Assembly (NCBI RefSeq): GCF_002409645.1
Contig: NZ_DHNR01000039.1
Location: 1 to 62,932, forward strand
Reading direction: 5' to 3'
Source of the DNA: Acetobacter sp. UBA5411
GTDB lineage: Bacteria > Pseudomonadota > Alphaproteobacteria > Acetobacterales > Acetobacteraceae
Length of the DNA stretch: 62,932 nt
This document shows, piece after piece, positions 33,245 to 41,448 of this stretch; position 1 is the stretch's first letter, and each line of letters starts with the position of its first letter. Both the position numbers and the translations under genes were made by a program. A model generated the notes under the pieces. It worked only from the letters and a program-made list of their open reading frames with translations. It did not search any database and was not told the origin of the DNA.

Positions 33245-34567
33245 TCAGTAAACGTCGCCGTGGGCAGTATGGATCACCCAGACCGTGCCTTTCTGGCTGA
33301 TGGAAAGGATACGGCCGAGACCGCGCAGATCCGTGCCCGGTCCGGCTTCGACACGCACGACTTCGCCATCGGGTGCTGCGGTGTCTTCAAGCATCGCAAG
33401 CTGGGGAGACGCTGCCACGATGCGGTAGCGCGGGGTCCAGGTCGGACGCGCGGAGACAGGCGCGCCTGCGGCCTCACGGGGCGCGTCGTCCGTGCTCTCG
33501 GGGTCGTGTCGCGCGGACGCGACGGCGCTGCGCGCACGATCCACGTCATCGTGACGGGTCTCGCCAGCCTCGCTTCGTGGGGCGCGTGCGTCGCGCACGG
33601 CCGCGCCCGCTTCAAGGAGAGAGACCCTGCGGGTCAGATCGTGGTCGGTGTCGTGGGTCGCCTTTTCCTCAATGTCGAGGCGTGCGCGAAGCTGTGCGAG
33701 TTCCTCACGCTGCTGTTCGACCAGATGCGCTACTTCGGTGACGAGCCCGAGCACCTGTGTCTGTTGTGCATCGCTCATCGGTGCAGCCTGCAGACTGGCG
33801 GCGATATGGACCGGATCGAGCGCCGGTGCCGCTGGTGGCGGGGCGGGCACGGTCTGCGCAGTGGGGCCGGCAGGCGGGGCGACCACGGGGGCGGGCTTTG
33901 GCGCAGGCTCGGGCTTTTTCAGCGCCAGCATGGCGCTGAGATCATCGGCCGGCGCTTGCGCGTTGGCGCTTTGCGCCGGAGTGGAGAGCCCCGGCTCCTG
34001 GGGCGCGTCGGTCGGGGCAGGCGGAGACGCAGCTGCGGGCGATGATGGATTGTGCTCATCCGCTGTTGCGGCCGGTTTGGCTGGGGCGTCCTGCGGGGCG
34101 GGCGACGCATGGGGCGCGGCCGTAGGCACTGGCGGCGGAGCATCGGCGTAACCGACTTCCTGGCCGCCCCGAGCCGGCGCAGACGAATGCGTCAGATGCG
34201 AAACCCCAGAGACGAGACCGAGGGTCACAACAATCCCGGCACACCCCGCGAGGATCTGATTACGCCGTGAAAGGCTTTTGAAACGAGTGGGAAGTTCAAG
34301 AACACCCGTTTTGAGACCTTCAATGAAGGACGGAGCGTGGGTCTCGGCAACCGTCGTCGCGTCGTCGGGCGCGTTGATCTCGTCTTCGGCATGTTGCGGG
34401 TGGTCCGCATCCTCTTCGCCTTCTGTCGCCTCCAGCGTTTCGGACGGCGTGATATCGCCACGAGGCTCGGGATCAGACGAGGGAGGGGCTGGCAACGGAT
34501 GGAGGCGTCTGACAACGCCCCGGCCGTCTTCGTTTTCGGGTGGAAGAGATGCGAGGGTCTGGCTCAT
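33245..34567 (-). CDS. dotF: IcmG/DotF-like inner-membrane protein (TraP-like)
   Basis: A 440-aa protein with a long hydrophilic cytoplasmic N-terminus (about 100 residues), one membrane segment (ILAGCAGIVVTLGLVSGV, about 105-122), a very Pro/Ala-rich linker, a coiled coil (HLVEQQREELAQLRARLDIEEKA, about 285-310) and a small beta-rich C-terminal domain. This order is that of IcmG/DotF and IncI TraP, though the sequence is divergent. The leader has an AGTCGCA box and a 12-bp hairpin over the ribosome site. Confidence 0.75.
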   Translation of the reverse strand: MSQTLASLPPENEDGRGVVRRLHPLPAPPSSDPEPRGDITPSETLEATEGEEDADHPQHAEDEINAPDDATTVAETHAPSFIEGLKTGVLELPTRFKSLSRRNQILAGCAGIVVTLGLVSGVSHLTHSSAPARGGQEVGYADAPPPVPTAAPHASPAPQDAPAKPAATADEHNPSSPAAASPPAPTDAPQEPGLSTPAQSANAQAPADDLSAMLALKKPEPAPKPAPVVAPPAGPTAQTVPAPPPAAPALDPVHIAASLQAAPMSDAQQTQVLGLVTEVAHLVEQQREELAQLRARLDIEEKATHDTDHDLTRRVSLLEAGAAVRDARAPRSEAGETRHDDVDRARSAVASARHDPESTDDAPREAAGAPVSARPTWTPRYRIVAASPQLAMLEDTAAPDGEVVRVEAGPGTDLRGLGRILSISQKGTVWVIHTAHGDVY

Positions 34568-34571
34568 GGAA

Positions 34572-34606
34572 GCGATCCTTCGGGTGGGTGATGACCGAAG
34601 GATCGC
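34572..34606 (-). promoter_or_regulatory. SD-sequestering hairpin, dotF leader
   Basis: Perfect 12-bp inverted repeat GCGATCCTTCGG (34572-34583) / CCGAAGGATCGC (34595-34606), 11-nt loop. The 3' arm in the transcript contains the GAAGGA ribosome site, 8 nt before the ATG at 34567. There is no T-run after it, so it is not a terminator. Confidence 0.75.
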
Positions 34607-34615
34607 GCGCTGTCA

Positions 34616-34622
34616 TGCGACT
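34616..34622 (-). promoter_or_regulatory. AGTCGCA leader box (copy 7)
   Basis: AGTCGCATG, 55 nt before the dotF start and only 14 nt past the dotG stop, preceded by a short ATTTTA tract. Confidence 0.6.
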
Positions 34623-34635
34623 GAGTGTAAAATCG

Positions 34636-35910
34636 TCACTGCTTGTCGGTGACATTATCCTCGAACATCACCCCGACGCTGACATTCGCGGCGAGATTGA
34701 TGCGTGACTGCGTGGGCATGTCCTGTGTGACGGAGTTCTGCACGGCAGCGGCCGCCGTTCCGGCTGCAACACCCATCTGTTGGCCGAGGTTCAGACGCTG
34801 GACGTAGTTGAGATTGCCAAGCGCGCTGTAGCTGCCTTCCGTGTTGGACGTCTGTTCAATGGCCTGACCGAGGCCGTTCACGAAAGCTGCCGCCGCAGGC
34901 AGGATGAATCGCTGAAATACCAGCGGATCGACACTGGTGGCCACGCCGCCTTTCATGTCTCCGGGTGCGACCACGAACCCATTGGCATTGAGTGTCTTGC
35001 CCTTGTGCATGATCTTGTTGACGCGCACGACGAGAAGCTGTTCGTGTCCGCTCGCCCGGCTCACAGTTCCGACCAGCCGATCACCGGCAATCGGGCCACT
35101 GTCGGCTTCGAGAATGATCTCGCCTGCGAGATCACTGTCTGTCGCCGTGACTGTATGCGCGTAAACGCCTCGCCCTGCGGGGATGATGACATGAGCTTCG
35201 TCACGCGCCCCGCGAGGCACTGCCGATGAACTGTCCTGGTGGGCTGTCTGACCCGCATCTTTCTTTTCGCTATCCCCTTTATCGGCGACGACCACGCCCA
35301 GATCCTGAACGACGGTAACAGGTGGCGTGCCCACAATCTGCGCGCCGAGTTCCATTATGGCCCGCTGATAACGCCCCCTGCGCGCGGTGGCCTCCTTTTC
35401 CTCCTGTTCGGTCATGGGCTGTCCGGTCGCCGCTGACACCGGAGCAGCATAAGCGGGATCGGTCTGGATCGTTGCGGGCGGCGGCTGCGCTACAATGTGC
35501 GGGCCGACAGGGGCTGGTGCAGGGATTGGCTGGCTGTAGCCAACTTCCTGCGGCACCGGGGGCGGTGTAGCGGCAACCGCCTTCTCGGGATCGGGATGGA
35601 CCACTTTGCCGGGCGCAATATCAGGCCCCCAGGAGCGCCCTTCGTGCTCGGCCTGCGCGGCCTTTTTCTCGTTGTCTTCCTTGCGCATTTTCTCCTGCAG
35701 CGGCGTGTCGTGAGTGCCGCCCGGCAACGCACTGATATTGGCGGCGCGGCCGGGCTCCGATTTGATCTCCACCCGGTGCGGACGCAGGCCGATCCACACC
35801 ACGATGCCCACGACGGAGAGCAGCACAAAAGCCATTCCGAAAATGCGCCGGTTGCCGCCTGCGCTCGCGTGCGAGAACAGATTTTTCATGTTGGGAAGGC
35901 GCAGTTTCAT
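34636..35910 (-). CDS. dotG: Type IVB core-channel protein DotG/IcmE (TraO-like)
   Basis: A 424-aa VirB10-class channel protein (DotG/IcmE; IncI TraO). It has a short cytoplasmic start, one membrane segment (IFGMAFVLLSVVGIVVWIGL, about 23-42), a Pro-rich periplasmic linker and a C-terminal VirB10/TrbI-like domain (about 230-424; VIIPAGRGVYAHTVTATDSDLAG, LNANGFVV, then the helical FILPAAAAFVNGLGQAIEQ antenna). The many pentapeptide repeats of Legionella DotG are absent, as in conjugative homologues. It overlaps dotH by ATGA. Confidence 0.92.
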   Translation of the reverse strand: MKLRLPNMKNLFSHASAGGNRRIFGMAFVLLSVVGIVVWIGLRPHRVEIKSEPGRAANISALPGGTHDTPLQEKMRKEDNEKKAAQAEHEGRSWGPDIAPGKVVHPDPEKAVAATPPPVPQEVGYSQPIPAPAPVGPHIVAQPPPATIQTDPAYAAPVSAATGQPMTEQEEKEATARRGRYQRAIMELGAQIVGTPPVTVVQDLGVVVADKGDSEKKDAGQTAHQDSSSAVPRGARDEAHVIIPAGRGVYAHTVTATDSDLAGEIILEADSGPIAGDRLVGTVSRASGHEQLLVVRVNKIMHKGKTLNANGFVVAPGDMKGGVATSVDPLVFQRFILPAAAAFVNGLGQAIEQTSNTEGSYSALGNLNYVQRLNLGQQMGVAAGTAAAAVQNSVTQDMPTQSRINLAANVSVGVMFEDNVTDKQ

Positions 35911-36866
35911 TGGTTCATATCCTTCAGCGCGGCTGAGACCGTGCGGCCGGACGCAGAGAGCAGGATGTAGGGGGTCTGACGAAAAGCGTAGAGCGTGTAG
36001 CCATCTTCGCCGTTTTCGGAACTATCCCACGCGGGCGTCATCAGTTTCAGTCGGGTGCGCAGATACATCTCCGATCCAATCCGCCAGCCTCTGGCTTCAT
36101 CGGGCGAGAGCCCCTCGATCGACTGTGGAACAGCCGATGCGGGCGGGATGCCGGAAAGCATGGCGTTCATAAACGGCTGCGCGGTGCCTGGCGCATTCTC
36201 CTGCGTGTTGAGATCGGCTTTGGCGTTGGGTCCATCCTCACTGACCCTAATGGTGAGGTTGTCGTCATAGGTGCCGCGTCCTGCCACGAGCAGGAACGAG
36301 ATCGGCTTGGGAGCGTCCTTGAGTGTCACCAGAAGGCCGCCACGGGGCACAAGGGAGAGAGGCTCGATGTTGAGCGTATTGGAGCCTTTCGCGGGAACGC
36401 AGGTGTAAAAGCCCATCGTCTGCACAGCCGGAGATCCACCGCCACCTTTGGTGTCGGAGCAGTTCATGCCACCGTCGGGATTGGCCGAACGCCCGTTAGT
36501 GTTCCAGGCGATCGGCCACGGCGCGCCCGTGCGGTCCACAAATGAAATCGCAGTCGGGTAGCCCTTGGTGGTGAAAATCAGGCTGGTCTGCTGGCCCGGC
36601 GCGAAAGAGACGCGGATCGCAGGGCGGTTGTTGGGCGTTGCCACTTCGGTCGCCGCCTGCTCCTTGGCCCGCTCGGCCGCCTTGATGCGGTGACCCAGCT
36701 CAAGAATCATCTTGGGGCTCAGTGGAATGGCGTCATCGGCAGCTGCTTCGCGATCTTGATCGTCCTGCGAGGGCTGATCGGAAGGGGCGGGGGCAGGCTG
36801 GGCGTAAGCCGCGCCTGTGGTGACGCCGAGCGCAATGCCTGCCGCCACGAGAAGGGATGTTCGCAT
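35907..36866 (-). CDS. dotH: Type IVB outer-membrane core protein DotH/IcmK (TraN-like)
   Basis: A 319-aa exported protein (signal peptide MRTSLLVAAGIALGVTTGAAYAQ) of the DotH/IcmK family (TraN in IncI), forming the outer-membrane core with DotC and DotD. RVSFAPGQQTSLIFTTKGYPTAISFVDRTGAPWPI is the central family region, and the C-terminus ends in the typical YILLSASG. ATG 36866 has GAGGA 5 nt upstream and begins the signal peptide; a GTG at 36878 overlapping the dotI stop is the alternative. It overlaps dotG by 4 nt. Confidence 0.92.
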   Translation of the reverse strand: MRTSLLVAAGIALGVTTGAAYAQPAPAPSDQPSQDDQDREAAADDAIPLSPKMILELGHRIKAAERAKEQAATEVATPNNRPAIRVSFAPGQQTSLIFTTKGYPTAISFVDRTGAPWPIAWNTNGRSANPDGGMNCSDTKGGGGSPAVQTMGFYTCVPAKGSNTLNIEPLSLVPRGGLLVTLKDAPKPISFLLVAGRGTYDDNLTIRVSEDGPNAKADLNTQENAPGTAQPFMNAMLSGIPPASAVPQSIEGLSPDEARGWRIGSEMYLRTRLKLMTPAWDSSENGEDGYTLYAFRQTPYILLSASGRTVSAALKDMNQ

Positions 36867-36874
36867 GGCGGTCC

Positions 36875-37504
36875 TCACATCGGGCGTGCGACGAATTGGG
36901 AAATCGCCAATCCATCGGGGTGATCGGGATCATCGACACGCGTGACCGTAACGGTGGCCAATAAGGTCTGAGTATTCTCCTGATTGACGTTTTCGCAGGT
37001 CTGCACGAACGGAATCTGCACGACGTAGCGTCGCTGACCGTTCACGATGGTTTCGTCTTTAATCGTCGGCGCGCGCGTGGGCTGTGCGTAACACAGCAGC
37101 TTGGCTTCCTTTAGTTTCGCGAGGTTCCCCTGCTTGACGAACTCCTGGGCAAAGGACTGCCAGCCTTCGATCGTATAATGACTGCCGGCGACATTAAGCT
37201 GTGTCGCGTAGTCACGATAGTTGATGTTGTAGGGTGCTAGAGACCATTTCAGCACCCATGACAGGAAATCGCGCTGCCCGAGAACGGGGGTGTCGAGCGC
37301 AATGGCCGGGCGGGGCGACCCCACGCCATCGACAAAGAAGTAGCGTGGGGCGGGGCGAGTGGCCCAGGCATGCAGAAGCAGGCCAATGGCGAGAACATTG
37401 ACCCCGCCCTGGACGAGATTCAACCACAGGCTTCGTTCGACCACCTTGCCCTGAAAGTCAGGATCGCTCAGGCGGCGAGTGAGTGAGTCGGAAGGCCGTC
37501 CCAT
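36875..37504 (-). CDS. dotI: Type IVB inner-membrane protein DotI/IcmL (TraM-like)
   Basis: A 209-aa VirB8-like inner-membrane protein (DotI/IcmL; TraM in IncI). One membrane segment lies at about residues 30-45 (QGGVNVLAIGLLLHA). The periplasmic NTF2-like domain has WVLKWSLAPYNINYRDYATQL and VQIPFVQTC, as in the family. It heads the dotI-dotH-dotG unit. The leader is unusual: between the AGTCGCA box and the gene lies a terminator-shaped stem-loop. Confidence 0.9.
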   Translation of the reverse strand: MGRPSDSLTRRLSDPDFQGKVVERSLWLNLVQGGVNVLAIGLLLHAWATRPAPRYFFVDGVGSPRPAIALDTPVLGQRDFLSWVLKWSLAPYNINYRDYATQLNVAGSHYTIEGWQSFAQEFVKQGNLAKLKEAKLLCYAQPTRAPTIKDETIVNGQRRYVVQIPFVQTCENVNQENTQTLLATVTVTRVDDPDHPDGLAISQFVARPM

Positions 37505-37534
37505 GTCAGACGGCTCCGATTGGCGGGTATGCGA

Positions 37535-37591
37535 GAAGAAAAAACATCGGTCAGCCTCGGGTTACGTGATGCTGCCCGAGACTGATCGATG
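37535..37591 (-). terminator. Terminator-shaped stem in the dotI leader (possible attenuator)
   Basis: Arms 37545-37561 and 37575-37591 form a 17-bp stem with two imperfect pairs and a 13-nt loop. In the minus-strand transcript it is followed directly by TTTTTT (37539-37544). It sits after the leader box (37596-37602) and before dotI (37504), so transcripts begun near the box must read through it. It could also end transcripts from the regulator gene upstream. Confidence 0.65.
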
Positions 37592-37595
37592 CGCG

Positions 37596-37602
37596 TGCGA
37601 CT
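37596..37602 (-). promoter_or_regulatory. AGTCGCA leader box (copy 8)
   Basis: AGTCGCACG inside a GCGCGT-N8-ACGCGC inverted repeat (37590-37609), with an A-tract about 16 nt upstream. It lies 98 nt before the dotI start, the longest distance of all copies because a stem-loop is inserted between. Confidence 0.6.
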
Positions 37603-37623
37603 GTACGCGCTGACCGTGTTTTT

Positions 37624-38397
37624 TTATCCGCTGGTCCGAGGCCCGAAAGGTTGTGAGCTAGACATCAGGGTTTCAATCTGTGCCGTCACTTCGGGAACCC
37701 CGGTCATGATCCCCGCAATCTGGCCCAGTGTCTGGATGTAATGGACGATGAGACCCTGGGCAAAACGTCCTGATGGACTGGCCTTTGTCGGCGCCACACA
37801 ATCAATCGGCGCGCTAAGGCACGATCCGATCCGGGCAAGAGTGCCCATCAAAGGATCTCTCAGGCCACGCGAGAGAAGGGCGAGAGTGGGAATTTTCATC
37901 CCGATCCGGTCATGAAGATCGGTAAACTCGGTGCCGCGCAACATCGCGCATGTCGTGAGGTAGCGTCCCAGCTCAATCATCTCCGGCCTGCGCCTGAGAT
38001 CGGCCCTCTCGGTATGGTGGAGCATATTGTGGCGCTTGCGGAAGGCTTCGATCCCATCATGGCATTTCAGAAGGCCGGCAGCCAGGGGGGCGAGCGTGTC
38101 CACGAGTCGCGCAACATCACTTCCCCATTTCGTGTTCCCGACGTCTGGAAATGGACTGGTGAAATAGATGCCTGTCGGCGAGATTTCGGCGAATGTCAGC
38201 CCTAGCCCGTCCATAAACTGTCGATATTTTCCGTAATGAAAGGGGCGGCCTTCCTCCATGCGGATCAGATCGGGAATCTCAAGTCCTGTTAACGATGAAA
38301 TACGTCCCCACGGCATATCCTGCCCGGTCCGCAGTTGCTTTAATCGGTCGGAAAAAACGGCATAGAACCGTTCCCCAGCCTCCTTTTCGGCCTGCAT
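37624..38397 (-). CDS. Tandem-HTH transcriptional regulator (XRE-like), first paralogue
   Basis: A 257-aa probable DNA-binding regulator with two helix-turn-helix-like domains: residues about 12-70 (RLKQLRTGQDMPWGRISSLTGLEIPDLIRMEEG) and about 130-190 (LGRYLTTCAMLRGTEF then IPTLALLSRGLRDP). It is a diverged paralogue of the protein at 39723, with the same domain order, the same MQA start and a similar linker. It lies between the two halves of the secretion locus and is the best candidate, with its neighbours, for control of conjugation. The target is unknown. Confidence 0.65.
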   Translation of the reverse strand: MQAEKEAGERFYAVFSDRLKQLRTGQDMPWGRISSLTGLEIPDLIRMEEGRPFHYGKYRQFMDGLGLTFAEISPTGIYFTSPFPDVGNTKWGSDVARLVDTLAPLAAGLLKCHDGIEAFRKRHNMLHHTERADLRRRPEMIELGRYLTTCAMLRGTEFTDLHDRIGMKIPTLALLSRGLRDPLMGTLARIGSCLSAPIDCVAPTKASPSGRFAQGLIVHYIQTLGQIAGIMTGVPEVTAQIETLMSSSQPFGPRTSG

Positions 38398-38412
38398 TTT
38401 TCTCTTTCGCTC

Positions 38413-38454
38413 GGATACGTCTCTTCGCTCTCGACATGCGATGCCTTCGTATCC
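38413..38454. promoter_or_regulatory. Inverted repeat upstream of the first tandem-HTH regulator
   Basis: GGATACG (38413-38419) / CGTATCC (38448-38454), a perfect 7-bp inverted repeat with half-sites centred 35 bp apart, beginning 16 nt before the regulator start. Possible operator for autoregulation. Confidence 0.4.
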
Positions 38455-38565
38455 CGACGACCGGATGACCGAAACTGCTACAAAACAGCCGGATGATCGA
38501 CCGATGGTCTGCAGACAGGGACTTCGAATAATACGGCGAACGGCGACAATAGAAACGTGTGGCGC

Positions 38566-39621
38566 TTAAACTGCGCTACGCATGACTCGGGACTGTTGGT
38601 GACGGCGACTGATACGACGTCCGTTACGGCGGGTCGTCCAGAAGAAGAAACCCGCCTTTCCAAGGCATTCCCGCTGAATATAATCAAGTTCGGCGATCCG
38701 CACTGGTGCGAGCGCCGGATCGTAATCGGCACGAAGTTCCTTTTTGCGACGACGTGGCAGATGAAGCCACGAACTACGACTAACAATGGTGCGTTCGCTC
38801 AGAAGAAATGCCTCGGCAATGGCGGCTGGGGCCTGATTGGCGAAATGCCGATAGGCAAGTTCGTTCTCCATTTCTTGTGTCCAGGCGCTGACCATCGGCG
38901 TTTTCCGCGCGCCGCGTGTGGCCTTGAAGCCGACAACAATCTGGCTGGGAGAATCTTTGACCATCCAGCGTCGGCCACAGCGTTCGTCGGGAGTAAGCTG
39001 CGAAGCCTGTTCCCATGTCAGAACCACAGATGGATCGCTCGGAATTGTCCCGGGTATTGCAGGTAACCCCATGCGGCGTCGTTTCCCTGAGACGCTTCGT
39101 ACTGTACGGCCGAGAACTGTCGCAATGACCCTGATTGGGGTGCCGCTACCCCACGCCTGCGCGAGATAACTCGTATCAGCTTCGCTCCAAGTGGACGAAA
39201 GGCGCGGGGGCAGTCCAAGTGCGCCGCGCTTGGATTTAACGCTGCGTACCGTTCGGCCTAGCGAAGATGCGATGTCTTTGATGGCGGTTCCAGCGAGCCA
39301 CTGGCGTGTCAGACGAGCGAGGTCTCCGAAGGACCAACTGTGATTGCTCTGATGGGTCGGAAGCGTGGAGCGGTTAAGGGAAACACCAGCCTGGCGCACC
39401 AACGCATCGAGTTCAAACCGGTTCAATGACAGCGCGGCACAGATATACGCCGCGTTGACGCCTTTTTCAGCCATTCCGGTCGCCAAGGTCCGCCAGTGGT
39501 CGGGGCGTAAGGCGTCTAAGGAAAGGTTATGTCTTTCAGAAGGAACATCGAGACTCAATAGGCTCGGGAAGACACCTGCGGGAAAGGCGTATGTTCCCGA
39601 GACAGCATGGACAGTGTGCAT
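38566..39621 (-). CDS. GcrA-like multi-repeat DNA-binding protein
   Basis: A 351-aa protein containing at least three copies of a Myb/SANT-like unit resembling the DNA-binding domain of GcrA: residues 96-137 (WSFGDLARLTRQWLAG, IASSLGRTVRSVKSKRGALGL), 145-187 (WSEADTSYLAQAWGSG, IATVLGRTVRSVSGKRRRMGL) and 247-289 (WTQEMENELAYRHF ... HLP). A fourth, degenerate copy may lie at 43-82. GcrA proper has one such domain plus a sigma-70-binding tail that I do not see here. So it is a DNA-binding protein, probably a regulator, of unusual architecture. It lies between two paralogous tandem-HTH genes; AGGGGG 8 nt upstream supports the start. Confidence 0.65.
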   Translation of the reverse strand: MHTVHAVSGTYAFPAGVFPSLLSLDVPSERHNLSLDALRPDHWRTLATGMAEKGVNAAYICAALSLNRFELDALVRQAGVSLNRSTLPTHQSNHSWSFGDLARLTRQWLAGTAIKDIASSLGRTVRSVKSKRGALGLPPRLSSTWSEADTSYLAQAWGSGTPIRVIATVLGRTVRSVSGKRRRMGLPAIPGTIPSDPSVVLTWEQASQLTPDERCGRRWMVKDSPSQIVVGFKATRGARKTPMVSAWTQEMENELAYRHFANQAPAAIAEAFLLSERTIVSRSSWLHLPRRRKKELRADYDPALAPVRIAELDYIQRECLGKAGFFFWTTRRNGRRISRRHQQSRVMRSAV

Positions 39622-39722
39622 GAAGGTTCCCCCTGAAGCGCTTATGGCGTTTCCCGGAAACTACATGCACGTTATAGGAGATGCAACGATAATATGACGA
39701 TCTTATGGGGTTTGCGTATTTT

Positions 39723-40463
39723 CTAAATGAGCTCCTGCACATCTCCTATGTCACGTTCAAGGCTACTAAGCGCCTCCTGCTTATCCATGATTAGCGATAG
39801 ATTAGATGCTATGATGTATGGTTTCAGCTCCGCAGGGTGTTCTGGCGCGAGGGGGATTAGGATGGACGGATGCACCCGCAGGGCAGCACTGATTCCGATC
39901 AACACGTCCATTCCGGGATTACGAAAGCCTCTTTCAATCATCTGGAGTGTCCCCCTCTTCACTTCGGTGACGGCCTCGAGTTGAGGATACGTGGTGTAAC
40001 CACGAATCTCCTTTATCATTCGAAACCGCTCTCCTAGTGCGACGTGAATTGCTGATCGTCGAACATCAGGAATCCGGGGCTCAACAGCGGCTTCATACTT
40101 TGTGCGAAATGTTTCCATTGCTGCCAGGGCGACCGGGAGCTGACGCTGCAAGTCCGCTAGCGACGCAATAAGATGCTTAACGCCATCGAAGTATTGTTTT
40201 GTTGGAGGTGGTGGCAACGGGTCGATCGGGAAGGGAATAACAGGAAGAATATCGGTGATATCTATTTGAAGCTTCGTAGTTAACCGGTGATAGGTCTCAA
40301 ATGACGTGTTTTGTTCATTTTCAATTTTCGATATTACACTGGGTTGAATATCGGTAAGCATCGCCATTTTTAGAACAGTTAAGTCTCGTGTTGCGCGTAT
40401 TTGCCGTAATTTCTCCGCGAATCTGTCAATGAAGACGGATGAATAGTCATTCTTTGCCTGCAT
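39723..40463 (-). CDS. Tandem-HTH transcriptional regulator (XRE-like), second paralogue
   Basis: A 246-aa regulator with a clear XRE-type HTH at residues about 14-72 (KLRQIRATRDLTVLKMAMLTDIQPSVISKIENEQ) and a second HTH at about 133-195 (RFRMIKEIRGYTTYPQLEAVTEVKRGTLQMIERG). The first domain is closer to the canonical family than in the paralogue at 37624. It is transcribed away from the plus-strand secretion genes. The 184-bp gap holds a perfect palindrome (40522-40536) and an AGTCGCA box for the opposite operon. Confidence 0.75.
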   Translation of the reverse strand: MQAKNDYSSVFIDRFAEKLRQIRATRDLTVLKMAMLTDIQPSVISKIENEQNTSFETYHRLTTKLQIDITDILPVIPFPIDPLPPPPTKQYFDGVKHLIASLADLQRQLPVALAAMETFRTKYEAAVEPRIPDVRRSAIHVALGERFRMIKEIRGYTTYPQLEAVTEVKRGTLQMIERGFRNPGMDVLIGISAALRVHPSILIPLAPEHPAELKPYIIASNLSLIMDKQEALSSLERDIGDVQELI

Positions 40464-40521
40464 CTCGGGTTTCTCACTCGTTCACAGCTATCGGTTCAAT
40501 TCTCAGCAGGCGCTGATTACG

Positions 40522-40536
40522 CGTGCATGATGCACG
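40522..40536. promoter_or_regulatory. Palindrome between divergent regulator and secretion genes
   Basis: CGTGCAT-G-ATGCACG, a perfect 7-bp inverted repeat around one base, 59 bp from the regulator start at 40463 and 62 bp before the box at 40598. Its form suits an XRE-type operator. Confidence 0.5.
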
Positions 40537-40597
40537 TGTCCCCGCTTGATAGACGAGACCGGTGCGCGAGGGAAACGACAACACATAACGGCAGATC

Positions 40598-40604
40598 AGT
40601 CGCA
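40598..40604 (+). promoter_or_regulatory. AGTCGCA leader box (copy 9)
   Basis: AGTCGCACG exactly 50 nt before ATG 40648. No A/T tract directly upstream. Confidence 0.6.
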
Positions 40605-40647
40605 CGATCATGCGTCACGATGGGTAAACGTCCGATGAGGAGTCCCC

Positions 40648-41031
40648 ATGTTTGCGTTTGTTCTTGTGCCGTATTTACACGGTATGCCTCCCGCCCTGTC
40701 GCAGACGGCGACTGAGCCGCCAGCCGTCTCACTCCCCGTGTCCGCACCTGTCACATCCGAGCCGCTTGCAGCCCCTAAGATACCCATGCGCCCTGCGGTT
40801 CCATTGGCCCGCGGCTTTGGTCGCGACGTCCCCCTCGCCTTTGCGGCACGGCAGATCGTGCCGGCGAGAATAAGCGTGGGGTTCGGTCGGGGCGTGGATC
40901 CGGAACGACACGTGAACTGGCAGGGAGGCCGCCCTTGGCCAACGGTTCTGTCTGATGTCGCGAAGGCAACCGACAGCACCGTTCGTTTCACATCAGGGCG
41001 CGTGGATTTTCTCTCAAACAAATCCCGTTAG
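40648..41031 (+). CDS. TcpQ/DotD-like periplasmic protein
   Basis: A 127-aa protein beginning with a short hydrophobic export-like segment. The C-terminal 70 residues (DVPLAFAARQIVPARISVGFGRGV, HVNWQGGRPWPTVLSDVAKATDSTVRFTSG) fit the secretin-N-domain-like fold shared by TcpQ C-terminal domains and DotD. It is the first gene of the plus-strand half of the secretion locus; a second box lies between it and the next gene. It may act as a second outer-membrane-core component. Confidence 0.6.
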   Translation: MFAFVLVPYLHGMPPALSQTATEPPAVSLPVSAPVTSEPLAAPKIPMRPAVPLARGFGRDVPLAFAARQIVPARISVGFGRGVDPERHVNWQGGRPWPTVLSDVAKATDSTVRFTSGRVDFLSNKSR

Positions 41032-41036
41032 TCGCA
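41030..41036 (+). promoter_or_regulatory. AGTCGCA leader box (copy 10)
   Basis: AGTCGCACG exactly 50 nt before ATG 41080, overlapping the last base of the preceding gene's stop codon. A 5-bp hairpin (TCCTG 41056-41060, CAGGA 41068-41072) can pair with the AGGAGG ribosome site. Confidence 0.6.
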
Positions 41037-41079
41037 CGCCGATGCGCTGGAATGGTCCTGCCCATTTCAGGAGGTCGTC

Positions 41080-41448
41080 ATGAATGAGCCCGTCGAGGCC
41101 CCAACACCCCCAAACATCTCTCTTGCACTGACCGGTGTGACGGACGCCCTGTGTGCCCAAAACGGACACACTTCAGATCCGTCAGGCGATCCCACGGTGC
41201 TGAACCATACCCGGTCACTGCTTGTGGAGCTTCCTAGTGCGGAACGCAGAACCTTCGTTGAGGAGGCCATTGGCAAGGGAGGCACGAGCGCCAGCCTGAT
41301 GCAATGCGCGATTGAAGCGGACGCCGGTCTACGCCGCTGGGCGGCCGACATGGAGAGGGTTGCTCTTAACGACGCGATTTTTGCGCCGTCCCGGCTCGAT
41401 CTCGTGCGCGATGTGCTGGTCGCGGAGAAAAGGGGGGCATCCGAATGA
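41080..41448 (+). CDS. Soluble protein of the secretion operon, unknown function
   Basis: A 122-aa protein with no signal peptide or membrane segment and no recognised family; the middle part is helical and charged. Strong ribosome site (AGGAGG). It overlaps the next gene by ATGA and leads a run of five to six genes ending with dotA. Confidence 0.6.
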   Translation: MNEPVEAPTPPNISLALTGVTDALCAQNGHTSDPSGDPTVLNHTRSLLVELPSAERRTFVEEAIGKGGTSASLMQCAIEADAGLRRWAADMERVALNDAIFAPSRLDLVRDVLVAEKRGASE

